Part shown: positions 12,001 to 23,442 of the stretch, one piece after another
How positions within the stretch are numbered: position 1 is the first letter of the stretch
Layout: each line of letters starts with the position of its first letter
Assembly (NCBI GenBank): GCA_024663395.1
Contig: JANFAH010000005.1
Location: forward strand, 1,488,001-1,552,000
Direction: 5' to 3'
DNA length: 64,000 nt
Source of the DNA: Pisolithus tinctorius
Lineage: Eukaryota > Basidiomycota > Agaricomycetes > Boletales > Pisolithaceae
The notes under the pieces: generated by a model
The model's database searches: none
What the model saw: the letters and a program-made list of their open reading frames with translations, nothing else
Told to the model about the DNA's origin: nothing
Program-made: the position numbers and the translations under genes

Positions 12001-13242
12001 GGATTTGCGATGGTATTGAGTCCACTGGATGGGGGGCCGATATCACCAAGGTAAGGAGGTTGAATCTCGTTCGTCGCACGACGCTGAAGAGAGCGAATGG
12101 GATCATCAAGGGTACCCACAGATATAGCCCGTGGTCTGGCGTTAAGAACGCTGGACGGTGAGAGGTGGTCCGATTGTTTGAACCCTTTGGCAACATAGGA
12201 ACTGTGCAAGAGGCTAGCTTCGGGAATAGGACCATCGTAAGACGTCAGTCGCTGGCGTTCATACAACTGCTGAGACTCATAATTGTTCAGGTACTCCTCT
12301 TCATCATCGGCGCTAGGGGTCGACAACAGGGAGGTCGCGCCAGAGGAGCGGGCACGGTACGGGTTCGAAACCGTGCTCGCCCGCAGGCGGGAATGGCTTG
12401 TCAAGTTACCAGCGATCGCAGCCTGTGTCTGGGTGCGTAGCTCGGACAGGGATGCAGGTGCCGGTTGTGAGCGGTGACTGTCGTCCAAACCGAGATAATC
12501 AAGCGTGTGGACATCGAAGTCATCGGCCGAGTCCGCGGAGGTGACAGAACGAAGTTCATCCAGAACAGGAAAAGAGGAACCAGTGCCGTTTGCAGATAAC
12601 CAAGACGACGAGAATATAGAAGAACCGAACGCGTTGGAAAGGCCAGCCGATGGCAAATTCAACGAACCAGACCGGAGTCGACTGATACGCTCAGAAGTAC
12701 CGACAGGAGGACTAACAACAGCCGCTGGGGCGACGCAGGTAACCGCGTGGCGGAGTCCGGGGCGTGTGGGTGCGACAACACTCGGGGGCGTATTGGCACT
12801 CTGCCGCTGCTGTAGTTGTTCTGCGAAGGACTCCGTGGATGCAGTGGTACTGCTCAGGGTGTTTGAGGAGGCAGCAAATCGCTGAGCAGCGAGGTGAACG
12901 TCGGAAGGCAGAGTCCCAGCTCTGGCTCTCCTGAAACCAGCTGGATAGTTGGATGGGGACATGCCAGTGGCATCCCCAGGGGAATTCACGGTTGAAGTGA
13001 TATCATTGGGCGGGGAGCCAGAAGGGGCAAGAGCGCGCAGCGCAGGGGGTCGATATCTCCCTAAGCGCTCCTCTGCCTGGATTTCCCGGGCTCTTTTGAT
13101 GTGAAAAGTGAATAGGGAGAAGGCACGACATATCATGAAACGCCCACCTCTTTGCAAAGGCAGCAGACGGTGCTGGGGGAGGTGTTTTACCCGAAGGAAC
13201 TCTCGAATAGGAGCCATTGTTGTCGGAGGCAGATAAAGACAT
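9054..13242 (-). CDS. Jsn1/Puf1-like RNA-binding protein with two RRMs and a PUF domain
   Basis: Large RNA-binding protein related to yeast Jsn1(Puf1)/Puf2, which bind mRNAs of membrane and mitochondrial proteins. Exon 1 (MSLSASDNNGSYSRVPSGKT) is joined to a long, Ser/Pro-rich, probably disordered region. RRM1 begins near residue 455 with TRSLWIGNLDSSVTSEQLIH and RNP1-like ECGFVNFVDQ; RRM2 has TRALWIGSIPSTTTPATILS and CGF...VNFERLDDA. The PUF repeats follow: LASDWLGNTVVQKLFERCS, MIGIHKNGTWAAQKIIECVQ, LLDQFGNYVVQ, GRFGARSMRACLESPHITIN and DVLGDQVNGVAVVHKILTSP. The C terminus is Pro/Gln/Asn-rich. The order RRM-RRM-PUF is diagnostic of the Jsn1/Puf2 branch rather than Puf3/Puf6. Only about seven introns interrupt about 1,250 codons. 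The stop TAA is at 9054. The name Jsn1 is by architecture only. Confidence 0.87.
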
Positions 13243-13957
13243 TATAGGGCTAATTTTCGTGTTGAATTAGAGATTACCGTTCGGTGAGGTGGAGTCGATT
13301 AACGGATGGCGAGCCCGTCTTTTGCGTGCGGTAGACCAGAAATAAGGGGATACCCAGGGTAAGACTACCAGACCTTGTGTTTTTTTTTTTCTTTAAAAAA
13401 AGAAGCTTGAGACCGAGTCGGCTGTTTCGTTGTGCGATGGTTGACCGAACCGAAGTAAATTAGCTTGCGTTTGGGCGAGGCAAAAGAAAGAGAAGAAAAG
13501 CGAGAATAAGCAAAGAATATGTGATGGACGTGGTCCACCCGAACACTGGTACTTTTGAGATGACCTGGTGTACCTGAACCAGCAAAAATACGGAGGGGCT
13601 TAGTAGTAAAGGTGTTATGAGACTTGTGTGGTGGACAGTCTCAGACTCCACGAAGAGACTCTCAAATTCACACTCCGACAAATAGCACAAAATTAATTCT
13701 CGGTGAGCGGGGCGTACACGCGTCAAGAAAAATATGCTTGGTAGCAAGTAGGTCTCAAGGCAAGCGGAAAAAAAAGGAGCGAAACGGCAAAGCGTATGCA
13801 AAGCGCAGCACAAGAGAACCATGGATGTAATATCATACTTAGTGGTGGTATACGAAGAGTTCGAAAGCAAATAATCTAGCCCCATCGTCGATTAAGAAAA
13901 ACGAAGTGTGTCCGTGTGTAAATGGCAGAGCGTGGAACTGTATGAAAAGCGGCGCAG
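13243..13957. other. spacer between the PUF gene and the GDS1-like gene
   Basis: 715 bp serving as PUF-gene promoter and 5' leader plus GDS1-like 3' UTR, both genes being on the minus strand. It contains a T-run followed by an A-run at about 13380-13401. A 141-codon hydrophobic minus-strand frame (13885-13460) is open here, but its composition looks like translated T-rich non-coding DNA, so I do not call it. Confidence 0.5.
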
Positions 13958-16900
13958 TCAAGAATGCCGGGGACCCCTTGTCCTTGGAGGTGTAGCGCAT
14001 GAGCGTGCAGCAGCGGCATCCGCGACCCGCCTCGACCGGCGCAAGGGTTTCTCCTCCTTACCGCAACTCTCGGCTGAGCTCTCAGCGCCAACCACTTCAA
14101 TCTCCTTCTCATCTTCCCAATCAGGACAGACACATAGTGTATGGAACATCTCTTGTTCGGACTGACTAAGTGGGCTCTCCCTCACATGGGAACCATCTTC
14201 GGCAGGGGCGCCGGGGCGTAAAGCAGCAAACGCCATGTCAAAGGAGGGCGGAATCATCACTAAGGGTTCTTCGAGAACCACATCGAGGGGTGCTTCCCAT
14301 ATAACCTCTTTGTCAGTTCGTGATTGTTCAGGATCAACCATGAGTGTCGAAGATGTGGGCGTAGACGACTTGAAATGAGGTCCAAACTGATAAAGCATTC
14401 GTCCAGGTGTACTCTTCTTGTGAAAGTCTTGCAACGCGCTAGGAAACCGCATGACGAGTTCGTCGGACAGGAAGGTATCCTTCACGACCTCTGGAAGTCT
14501 CTGCGCATACGTCCGAGCAATGCCAAGTGGTACCCAGAGCCCACTAACTGAAGATAACCTATGAAAAACACTGATGGACCCCAGGGGGAGGGGAGACGGA
14601 ACGGGCAAAGAGAGATAAGACAGAATCACAGAAAGATTCACGAAATCGGTGTCAATGCGTCTCAGCAGCGCTGTCGAACCGAGAACAGTTTGATAAACAG
14701 ATATACCTACTCAAGATTACGTCAGTCAAATCCATGCTGTCTCGGCTTCAAAATACGCTCACCTTCAACCTGCGTTGCAACGATGCTGGGTATGCAAGGT
14801 TGACAGGTGTGCACTACTACAGCATCAGACACCACGCCGCGAGACGAAGGTGCCGCGGGCCGGGCATCAGTTGTGGCAGTATCCTGTGGAGCCGCTTCCG
14901 TCCGTGCGAGTACTTGACACTCCCGTTCCGGAGAGGTGCTGGCTGCTCGTCTAGGAAGAGATTTCGCGTGTGGCCGCGCTGAGTGAGGACATCTGCCATT
15001 CAGGCCTTTTGCAGAATCCGTCCATCCCTCATCAAACTCTTTCGGATGAACACTGTCAGGTCCGAGTAACTCCGTGTCCTGCCAAGTTAGAGCGCCGTCT
15101 GCACATGAAACGTGAGCTGGCGAGCAAGGAGTAAAAACCGAAGAGTATGGGGGAGATAAAGGTGGCGACAGTGGCATTGGCCACCGGAACGAGGAATCTG
15201 TGCTAACATCGGAAGCTGGTGACACCGACGAGTGGAAAGACGATGATGACGGAGTGAATGAGGAGCACGGTGATACTGGAAAACCAGGTCCGGGAGAGTA
15301 AGACGCGCCGGGCAACGAAAGCAGAGCAGACAGATTACGTGGTTCTCCCACCTCAATTTTGATCTCAGTATTGCACATGTCTTCGTGAGCATGTGCAGCG
15401 CCAGACCAACTATTTTCAAACTCCCACTCCCAAAACTCAAACTCATCAGTCTTCATGTCGTCCGGCGGCAATTTGACTGTCGCAGATGAGACCGTAGATG
15501 GGTTAGGTGGGGTGCAGTCGACATCCTCCCACAAGTCCAGCATGTCACGCACATCCTGAGGCTCCTGTTTGACTTCCCTAGCGTGCTCAGAGTCAGCCTC
15601 ATCGATGGATCCAAGCGGGATTATTGGGGATGCAATAGATATGGACGAAGAATCCCAGTCGAATTCGGTTTCGGCATCGAAGTTTAAGTCGAGTTCGCCG
15701 CGGTCGGAGTCCGGGGGTGGTGAGGCGCTGTAGGGGACTGACGGCGACCGCCTGGCATTGGCACCAGGAAAACGTGTACATGAGGTGTCGTCGTACGTTG
15801 GTGCGTAACTGGGAACGGTGGTCGATCGACGGGGGTACGGCGGAAGACTCCACGGAACGTCGGGCGAGGACAATTGCATGTTGACATCTTCGTCGGACTC
15901 CTCCGAAGACGAGGATTCTGAAGACAAATCGATTACCTCCCTTGGTGGTGAACTGGTGGGGACGGGAGACGACGGTCGGAGACGGAGGGTAACCTTGACT
16001 TTGGGCGGTCGTCCCTCATCCTCGATGTCGCTGTCACTGGAATCGGCGACATATACGGAGACATTCGAACTTGGGCGACTTCGTTCCTTACTTGACTGTT
16101 GGTTGAAATCCTGTGAAGCCTGACGGCAGCCCCTCCGTAATCTTTTTCTCTTCTCCCCGCAGTGCGCCTGGTCCCATTTCGGCTTGTTTGGCGATCCGAC
16201 TGCGTCTTCGGTCATGATGGACAGTCCTTTTCCCTCTTTTCCATATTCGCACAGGCGTATCCCAGCACGTGCGAACGGGCAGGACACGCCCGCAGCCTTA
16301 GAAAGATACCAAACCATTGTTCCCCGCCTGAAGTTGGTAAGCCTTCCGTCTTGCATACCGTCCACGGGCTGTGTAGGCTTCCTCTCCACACCTTCTTTGG
16401 AAATCGACTTGTTTACACTAGTCGCACCACCTACTCGGCTGTAGAGTGCAGGAACAAGTTTGTCATCTGCGGGAGTGCCCGAAAGGACATGTCGCAACAG
16501 CAGGGGGTGGTCCTGTTTCGCTTCACATCGCGAGAGGTGATTCCGGATATAAGTTGTGATGGCTTGGGAAGCAGCAGAAACGCTATGATCGAGGTGGGGA
16601 CAACCGGTTAGCGGGACGAAGCATAACAAAAGAAACGAGGCAAAATGAAACGTTCGGTGATGCGGGGAATGACGGGGTGTTTAAACGTACTTTTGACACA
16701 TTAACCCAAACTTTAATGCCATTTCAGCCAGGTCTTTGATGGTCATTGCCCGGTTGTCCTGCGAATGCCAAACGGTCGGATGGATCATAAAAGGGCCACG
16801 AGTAAGCTCAACAAGCGCTAGAAAGAGTGAAATGGACGCACCACCGAGAGAAAGGAACGGCCAATTGCTTGAAAAACTTTGCTTGAGGCATCCTCTGGGT

Positions 16901-17141
16901 GAAGCACGATGTTAGGCAAAGGGAAAGTAGGGAGAGGATCTTCCTGCTGCTTCTGCGCTGGAGGGGTAGGCACGGGTCTAAGCTTGCGTGGAGTTGGGTG
17001 TGGTGGAGACGACTGGCGAAGGCGTGTGCTTGGTCTTAGAACCGAGTTCCTGCGTATCCTCGTGCCATAGGGATGAGGCTTTGTGGAAGAGAGATGAGAT
17101 GGGAGAGGCCATGGGGAGGGATGGGGTATGTGGGGGTGCAT
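13958..17141 (-). CDS. GDS1-type winged-helix nuclear protein
   Basis: Putative DNA-binding nuclear regulator carrying the fungal GDS1 winged-helix domain. Proline-rich N-terminal exon MHPHIPHPSPWPLPSHLSST is followed by the domain: ASSKVFQAIGRSFLSV joined to DNRAMTIKDLAEMALKFGLM, then NVSAASQAITTYIRNHLSRC, HPLLLRHVLSGTPADDKLVP and LTNFRRGTMVWYLSKAAGVS. The remaining two thirds are low-complexity: a basic cluster (GEKRKRLRRGCRQ), an acidic serine block (IDLSSESSSSEESDEDVN) and long Ser/Pro/Asp stretches that could be an activation domain. A late exon (VNLSVILSYLSLPVPSPLPL onward) ends with a basic patch (KEEKPLRRSRRVADAA) and stops at 13958. The start at 17141 is the first ATG before the domain but is uncertain. 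Three to four introns, with no break in the frame. Confidence 0.78.
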
Positions 17142-18213
17142 TGATGGTGAATTATCTGGACATTAGAGAGTAGACCAGTGTCGGCCAGCGAGGTGGGAAG
17201 CAGCAAGGGAGCGCGGTGATTGTGAACGACCCTTTGTCGCATATGACTCCGTGCTGTCATCAAAAAAATTCAAAATCTCGTTGCTGTGTTACATCACGTA
17301 ATCCGATCACCCCTTATCGCTTCCGCTGCGGGGTTTCTTATCGACGTGTCTACCATCGAACTCGTTCCTAGGACGGCGCAGCGACCACCGTGCTTTCAGG
17401 CGTGACTCGCCTCATGTCAACCTGGCATCAAGTCACGGCGTCTACAAGTAACTGGAAGTTCCGTACCAGCGCTTCACCAAAGGCGCCGGGCGCGTGACGT
17501 TTTCCACAAAATATTCTCACCGCCGTACCGCAGTCCAGTGGAGACGAGTATTCCATATTTAGCCGAAATCACAGTCGCCGTGTCCTTCCTGGATCTTTAT
17601 TAGGCCTGACCTGACCGACTGCCCTCGACAGGGTGTTCGTACCGGTGGTCATCATTCCACTTCAAGTCGTGCAAGCGGCCGGCTGGTCTAACCATTATCA
17701 TCGGTTCCACAAGGTGACGGTCCATGCTATCCGGACCACTTATCTATGGCCCCCTTATTGTCTGCTCTTCCCCTCCAATTGTGCCCATTTTAGGCAACTT
17801 CTATTGTAGAGGTAGTTCCGGAGACGGTCCTTGGGTTCTCAGAATCATCCTGTTTAGGAATAAACTCTGAATACTCTCCCGGCAGATCCGGGAGTGTCAT
17901 TCAAGTACAAACTAACCCCCCTTGTGACGTCGTCCCGATCAATCTACATAGCGTGAACAGAATTCAAAACAACGTAGATTAATCGACCTAAAACATGTGA
18001 GGCTATTAATACAAGTGTCAATGCAAGGTGGGACAGCACCCCTAAACGAGAGATACGTGTACATCAATCCTACAAGGGAACAGTACTGGTGAAATGAACT
18101 TTGGACCTGAAAATTGTAGAATGCATCCACCTATTTCGCACCTGCTCTTTTCCTGCTCTTCGAGGGAGATACAGTTCGTGTTTTCCCTCGCACTGTGGAT
18201 CGCGAAGCCCTCG
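17142..18213. other. upstream region of the GDS1-like gene / downstream of histone H1
   Basis: 1.07 kb between two minus-strand genes. It must hold the GDS1-like promoter and 5' leader and the H1 3' UTR. Open frames at 17036-17263 and 17939-18227 do not resemble proteins. No other feature recognised. Confidence 0.45.
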
Positions 18214-19039
18214 TTATACCCTTCCAAAAAACCGCATTTTAGCAGACTGAAATTGCGGAGGAAAATGAATGGTTACCTTCTTTGCTGCGGCACGCCTTGT
18301 TGACGGCTTCTTGACCACTTTTCGACTGGCTGTACTGGTGGATGTCGTCCTTCCTCTCTTCGTCCTGGACGTATACTTTTTCGTCGTGGTGGCCGTCCTC
18401 TTCGCAAGTGGAGTAGCCGTAACCTTGGCAGAGGGGGCCCGCTTGGAAGCTGGTTTCGCATTCTGAAATTTATATCACCCCTTTCAGTGGAAGAAAAGAG
18501 GACGAAGGGGGGCCCTCTTACCTCTTTCGATGTCCCTTTCATTCTTTCAGGTGCTAATTTCACTTTTCCAGATGGACCTGTCCAAAGCACGGTTGGATTT
18601 ATGTCGAATGAGAACGGGGAAGGAAGCTAGAACAGAGAGGGGGCCGGACCTTTCGGGAGGACGAAGTTACCCTTTTCTGTCCCCGCAGTAATAGCACGGT
18701 TGAGTTGGCTCGTCGTTGTGGCGCTCATAGCCAGCTGATAATTAAACTCGACGAACTGGAGGACAGTAGGTCAGCTGAAGATCCGTCGTACCGAGAATTC
18801 GGACGGACCTTTTTAAGAGCAGGTCGAGATACACCGTTCTGCGTCCCGTCCGGAGTCGTGATGATGCATTCCTAAAGTCAGGCCGTAGCGGTTGATTAGG
18901 AACTGATTAAACGAGAGATACTTACCGTAATCATCTCTGTCCACGAAGGATGCGTGGGTTGAGGGGGCCTTCCAGTCGTCCTCCTAGTCGATCTGGCCCT
19001 AGGCGATGTCTTGGTAGCTGGCTTTCTCGCACGGACCAT
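18214..19039 (-). CDS. HHO1: linker histone H1
   Basis: Linker histone that binds nucleosomes at the dyad and compacts chromatin. The N-terminal tail is basic (MVRARKPATKTSPRARSTRR). The winged-helix H15 domain is split over five exons: THPSWTEMIT, ECIITTPDGTQNGVSRPALK, KFVEFNYQLAMSATTTSQLN, RAITAGTEKGNFVLPKG and PSGKVKLAPE. This is a complete globular domain of about 75 residues. The C-terminal tail is Lys/Arg/Ala/Thr-rich (ASRKVVKKPSTRRAAAKK), then SAKMRFFGRV and TAA at 18214. About 190 residues, one globular domain. The ATG at 19039 follows a TTGCAG acceptor, so a short upstream coding exon (ATG near 19130, joining as MTTSC-RDM) is also possible. Confidence 0.9.
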
Positions 19040-19652
19040 ATCTCTGCCTGCAATACAAAAAGCGAGCTGATCAAAGAAGGGAGTCGAGCGAAACAGAGTC
19101 AGGGGTAAAGATTGCCTCATACATGATGTTGTCATGTGACCTGGGCAAGCGCACGGACACCCCATGCGCAAAGACAGGCACAGACCACTGTAGGCCCGTC
19201 TACGGTGGAACTGAGGAGCCAGTGAAAGATACTGCGGAGGGTGTATCTAGTGGGCGGGCACTGCACTAATGACATCACTACTGGCCTTATACCTTGATAT
19301 TCCTTGATATTCCTTTGACCATGCTTGGGCTCACCATTGTAATGGCTTTATATAAGATTGCAAAGCTATATCCATGTATACTGCTGGACTTGATGGAGGA
19401 GTGCAAGTTTAACAGTAGCGGGTTCTATTGAGTCCACATAGATAAGACTTTCCTACAGCGACTCTAGGTGCCAGCACAGAGTTGATGCTCGTCGGGTGCA
19501 TTGGAGACCATCATTACATACATCCGGGACAAACCGTCGGTTTGATACAAGTTTGATGTGTCATGTTGGCGCCCACGGAACCGCCTTGCTTTCCGACGAC
19601 TTGAAAACACCAGTACCACAACGAGGCATAATAACTCGGGGCGTCGACCGAA
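19040..19652. other. divergent promoter region of histone H1 and the acyl-CoA-synthetase-like gene
   Basis: 613 bp between divergently transcribed starts. It contains a tandem CCTTGATATT-type duplication near 19292-19313 and no recognisable coding sequence apart from the possible extra H1 exon near 19130. Confidence 0.45.
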
Positions 19653-21641
19653 ATGCCGCTCTCAGATTATGTAGTGACAGACGACCTCACCATCGTCCTG
19701 GGTGTCATCGGGATTTCAGTCTATCTGCTGCAAAATTTCTATAAGCCGCAACCACTGGTGCACCCCATCCTCTTGGGGCGCCAAAGTGACGTGGGTCGTG
19801 TAAGACATCCTGGAGAGACTCCCGTGTACCGGAACTATTCGACAGGACTCATGGGGAGGGTATGTCCGGCCCTCGTCTTTGATTTTTTTCGTGACTGACT
19901 AGCGATGCACACGGCGTGCGGGCGCTTTGTTGTTGGCCCTTAGTTTCCTATCAGGCCTGACAAGGACGTCAATGTCGTGAATGACATGGTGCGCCCTCAG
20001 TTTGAGGCCCGTCGGACGCTTTGGTCCACCAAGGTAAGTCGTACATGTCAATGTCGTAGTCATCGCTTGCGACTTACTATATCTCTCCCCAGATCACGAA
20101 TGCTCAGCTGAATGAACGAGTAAATGCCTTTGGTATTGGTATTTCTCGCATTCTTCAGGAAGACTCCAATGTCCTGCTTCTCCTGAACGACGGTATCGGT
20201 ACGCTTTTCTGTAAATCATCTACCAATAAATGGATGTTCATCCATTCCTCCTTCGTCCTTATCCAGAGTTCCTCATTGCTGACCTCGCACTCGCTAAGCA
20301 CTCAATCGCTTCAATGACACTGTGTTCATTAAAACTTTTGTCTCGCGTTCTGGAGGCGCACCCACCCACTGCTATTATCGTCGACGCCGACTTTGTCCCT
20401 CTTCTTCTTGAGGTGATCTACGACGCGCGGGAATATGATCACAAAATCATAGTCGTTGGGAAATACGAAAGGCAAAATCTTTCAAAGGCTCCAAGACAAA
20501 TGGAGGTCGTCCCATGGGCTCAGATAGAAGCCGATGGTGCCAACACATCGGAACCTGTCCCGGCAACTACCCAACGCGAGTCGGTCATCCTCTGTTCAAA
20601 ATATCGTACTGACGGTTCTATTAGGTCCTGATGACCCATATACACTCGTTTTCTTTGACACACCCTCTGGACAGATGCAAGCTGTGCGATTCACACACGA
20701 AAACATGACATCTGGTGTTGCAGCCATTCGGTCATTGTTCCCACCTTCGATGGCACTGTCTAGTGTCGACACCATCGTGTCAAACCACTCGTTGAGCACT
20801 CCATATGGACGTGCTATTGCTTACACTGCCTTGTATGAGAACACGAGCTTTGCGACAATCGACTCAACCAGAATGTTCGATATTGCTCGAGTTGGCGATA
20901 ACAAGTCGCCGACGAACGACGCACATTTGCATGATCTTGCCGACGTGCTTTCTGCAAGGCGGCACCCGATTCCCCACCCGACGGTACTCTTTATCGGGCC
21001 CGGTCACCTCGAGGATTTGACATCTTCAATTCTGAAGCACGCAAGAGAATCGTGGTTGTATTCCTTCGCGTGGAGACACAAGTTAGCGGCATTCGCAGAA
21101 GGATTCCTCAGTAAAGATAGTCTGTGGGATCGCACAGTTTTTGACAGTGCGCGGGAACGTGTCTTGGGTGGTATGGCAAATGCATTGAAGGCTGTTATTA
21201 TTAGCGGAGGTGCGTACACGTATGCTAGGTGCGAACTCTTAGCAACCATTCTTTATGTAACCAGGGCCAATTTCGAGCGAAGTTCTCACCCCTGCACGCA
21301 TTGCACTGTCGCTTCCAATAACCAACGTACACGTAAGCCCCTGGGTAAGTGGACCTGTGTTCGCCACACAGGCGCTCGATGCACAGGTACTTCCCCCGGG
21401 AGACGAGCCAGCTCATGTTGGCGGGCCGAGCGTGAATGTGGAGGCGAAGTTAAGGGGTGTGAAAGACACATACTTGGAGAAGGAGAATGAAGATCCGGTC
21501 GGGGAAATAGTTGTGCGTGGACCCAGTGTTGGTGTGAGGGTAGGGGAAGAGCCTGGGAACATGGCGTGGCAGGAAACAGGTGGGGTCGGCTGCGCGATGA
21601 CGAATGGGGCGTTCAAAGTGATTGGAGTCTGCACTGCATGA
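19653..21641 (+). CDS. acyl-CoA synthetase-like (ANL superfamily) membrane protein with degenerate ATP-binding motifs
   Basis: The sequence follows the layout of long-chain acyl-CoA synthetases but is unlikely to be a normal enzyme. It opens with MPLSDYVVTDDLTIVLGVIG, a hydrophobic anchor, then ETPVYRNYSTGLMG and a small N-terminal subdomain (LLLLNDGIEFLIADLALAKH). Where the P-loop (consensus TSGTTGxPKG) should be, it has LVFFDTPSGQMQAVRFTHEN: fold context and the trailing THxN are kept, the Thr/Gly-rich loop and Lys are lost. Near the C terminus the TGD aspartate that binds ATP ribose is replaced (WQETGGVGCAMTNG), and the protein stops 12 residues later, so the mobile C-terminal lid domain is absent. 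The exons join cleanly, so this looks like a stable gene. The intron at about 20537-20625 (donor GTGCCA) is needed to keep frame and is the weakest join. Confidence 0.72.
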
Positions 21642-21768
21642 GGATTGTACATGGGTCCATAAAGAAATGATTGGTGAACGAAGTATGCTATCATATTGCA
21701 TGTAAAAAGATCAGTGTAACTGCGAATTAGTAAATTTAAACCGATAGAGACACTCCAACGTTGGGATA

Positions 21769-21807
21769 CATGACGTCAGTAATGGCGGGCGATCGACCGA
21801 CGTCATG
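21769..21807. promoter_or_regulatory. inverted pair of CRE/ATF-like ACGTCA sites
   Basis: CATGACGTC at 21769-21777 and its exact reverse complement GACGTCATG at 21799-21807 are separated by 21 bp. The left copy lies in a full palindromic TGACGTCA element (21771-21778), the consensus for CREB/ATF bZIP factors. It lies 121 bp upstream of the start codon of the small membrane protein gene, a normal promoter distance. Function is inferred. Confidence 0.5.
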
Positions 21808-21927
21808 CAGTCACTCACCTCGGAACGGTGGCCAGGCCCCCGTCCTGGACCACTTAAAGACCCTCGGATCCCTCCCATGTAGTCCCTCAGTTACCCAGAT
21901 ACTTTCATTCACCACATCATACCCACC

Positions 21928-22243
21928 ATGGTAGGCAGACACATTGTGTGAACCAAGGACCTACACTCACTTCGTTCAGGGATCGATATTCTCAGCCATT
22001 GGCTCTGGCATCAACGCTGTAATTTCTGCCATCGCAAATGTCGTTATGACCATTGTCGGGGCCATCACAACTGTTCGTGACGATACGATTTATTGTGGGC
22101 ACGCAGGCCAACATGCTGATTCTCTCTCTCCTACACAGGTCATTGTGACGATCTTCGATGTCATTGTTGATATACTTTGCTGCAGATGCTGCGGTTCACG
22201 CCGATCAAGCTCACGCTACCGACGACGGAGAGGTGTTTACTGA
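21928..22243 (+). CDS. small basidiomycete membrane protein, 66 residues, with an ATG-only coding exon
   Basis: Three coding exons: ATG alone at 21928-21930, then 21980-22072 and 22139-22243. GT-AG introns begin GTAGGC and GTTCGT and end TTCAG and ACACAG. The product starts MGSIFSAIGSGINAVISAIA, continues NVVMTIVGAITT and VIVTIFDVIVDILCCRCCGS, and ends in an arginine/serine/tyrosine tail. It has Gly2 for possible N-myristoylation, one long hydrophobic stretch, a cysteine cluster (CCRCC) suitable for palmitoylation, and a basic cytosolic tail. I believe small proteins of this type (MG..FSAIG..INA..SAIA) are widespread in mushroom genomes and lack a known function; that is memory, not a search. 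Because no internal ATG fits, automated annotation could miss it. Confidence 0.72.
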
Positions 22244-22374
22244 GCGCGATGCATTCTGGAGAGAGCGCGGCCACACCCTGCCACCCGACAGTAGCGAATA
22301 TATCTTAATAGTCTTTGTCGAGGAAGGTGTGGCCGTCTCTGGAGGCTGGTTGCCAACAATAAGGACTTTTCATA

Positions 22375-22400
22375 GAAGAGAGAGAGAGAGGGAGAGAGGG
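22375..22400. repeat. GA-rich microsatellite
   Basis: An almost pure (GA)n / (GGGA) tract of about 26 bp located in the 3' flank of the small membrane protein gene. Confidence 0.8.
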
Positions 22401-22819
22401 CGAGATCCTAATCTATATTACAGCGGGTTGTAGTAGAGTACCCGCGGTGAGTTTGTAATGGAGGTTGGTATACCGGTAAAGCGGTGATAGGGGTGCACCA
22501 GGTTTCTGTCAGAAGGTTGGCGCGGCGATAAGCTTTGAAATTTGAAATTTGAACTTTCAACTTTCAGTTGACTCGTCCTTTGGCATCAGCATCAACACCT
22601 GACGGGCAGCATATATATATACATTACAGACAGGAGGCGCTGCAGCTTTAGCCTCTTTCGCTTGGTGCAAGACTGCTACATCAATGCATCCTTTCGCCAC
22701 TAGTATTCCGATCAGAAGCAATGTGTTGAAGTGGAGCTTATTATAGCTCTCAGGTTATCCCAGGACGCCTCGGAGTACCATACTCGCCGTGGTCGTTTGG
22801 TTCTTTCCGTAATCAGAAT

Positions 22820-22900
22820 ACGAGGCAGTGGTGAAGTAATGATGTGTACGTTGACCGAGCCTCGAAACGAAGTAGTGCGGTACGCCAGTTTCATGTGGTT
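22820..22900. repeat. degenerate repeat, copy A
   Basis: Shares blocks with copy B at 23443-23515: ACGAGGCA(G/A)T(G/A)GTGAAGTAAT, GTACGTTGA(C)(C/T)GAGCC and GTTTCATGTGG in the same order and spacing. Both copies are also preceded, at comparable distances, by CCGTGGTC. Probably the trace of a segmental duplication upstream of tyrosinase. Confidence 0.55.
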
Positions 22901-23442
22901 CCTTTACATGGACACACTCAGCAGGAGTGCTGTACCTGGTGGCTGCAGGTACGGGAATTTTTTCGTGATTGTGATCACCATCATTTGATTCGTATGCACA
23001 CTAATGTACTTATCGTCAGAACATCGAAGCTACCACATTCCGGTTAGCTTCCGTTATCAATCTGGCATATTTTTCGCGAAGCCAAATTGGCAGTGACTCA
23101 ATTAGCTTTCCATATAGGTTGCGACAGAGTTCTGGAAGGCTAACAGTACGTGGATTTGTCTGCGAACCATAAGACCCTCGGCACCATAGCAACATCCATG
23201 AAGGCACCACACCCGGAAGGGGCACACCTGACCACTGCATACCAAGTGGTCGAACAGGGGGTTTTACTTACCAACTCCCGTTAATGCGTTTCGCTCTGGT
23301 CTTCGCAGGGCCCAGAGGCTAGCCTCCTTGCGATCGCTAAATCACTTTGCTGTATAGTTAATCCAGATTAGAGGCACTGAGTGTGTCGCAACCGGCCACC
23401 GTTCACCGTGGTCACGTAGCCCATTCCCACCCGTTCCAGAAC

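Noticed and set aside
13460..13885. 141-codon hydrophobic minus-strand frame
   Set aside because: Lies between two minus-strand genes where 3' UTR and promoter are expected; low-complexity Leu/Ser/Phe composition from T-rich DNA and no family resemblance.
16162..16611. 149-codon plus-strand frame
   Set aside because: Antisense to the winged-helix exon of the GDS1-like gene, whose protein is recognisable.
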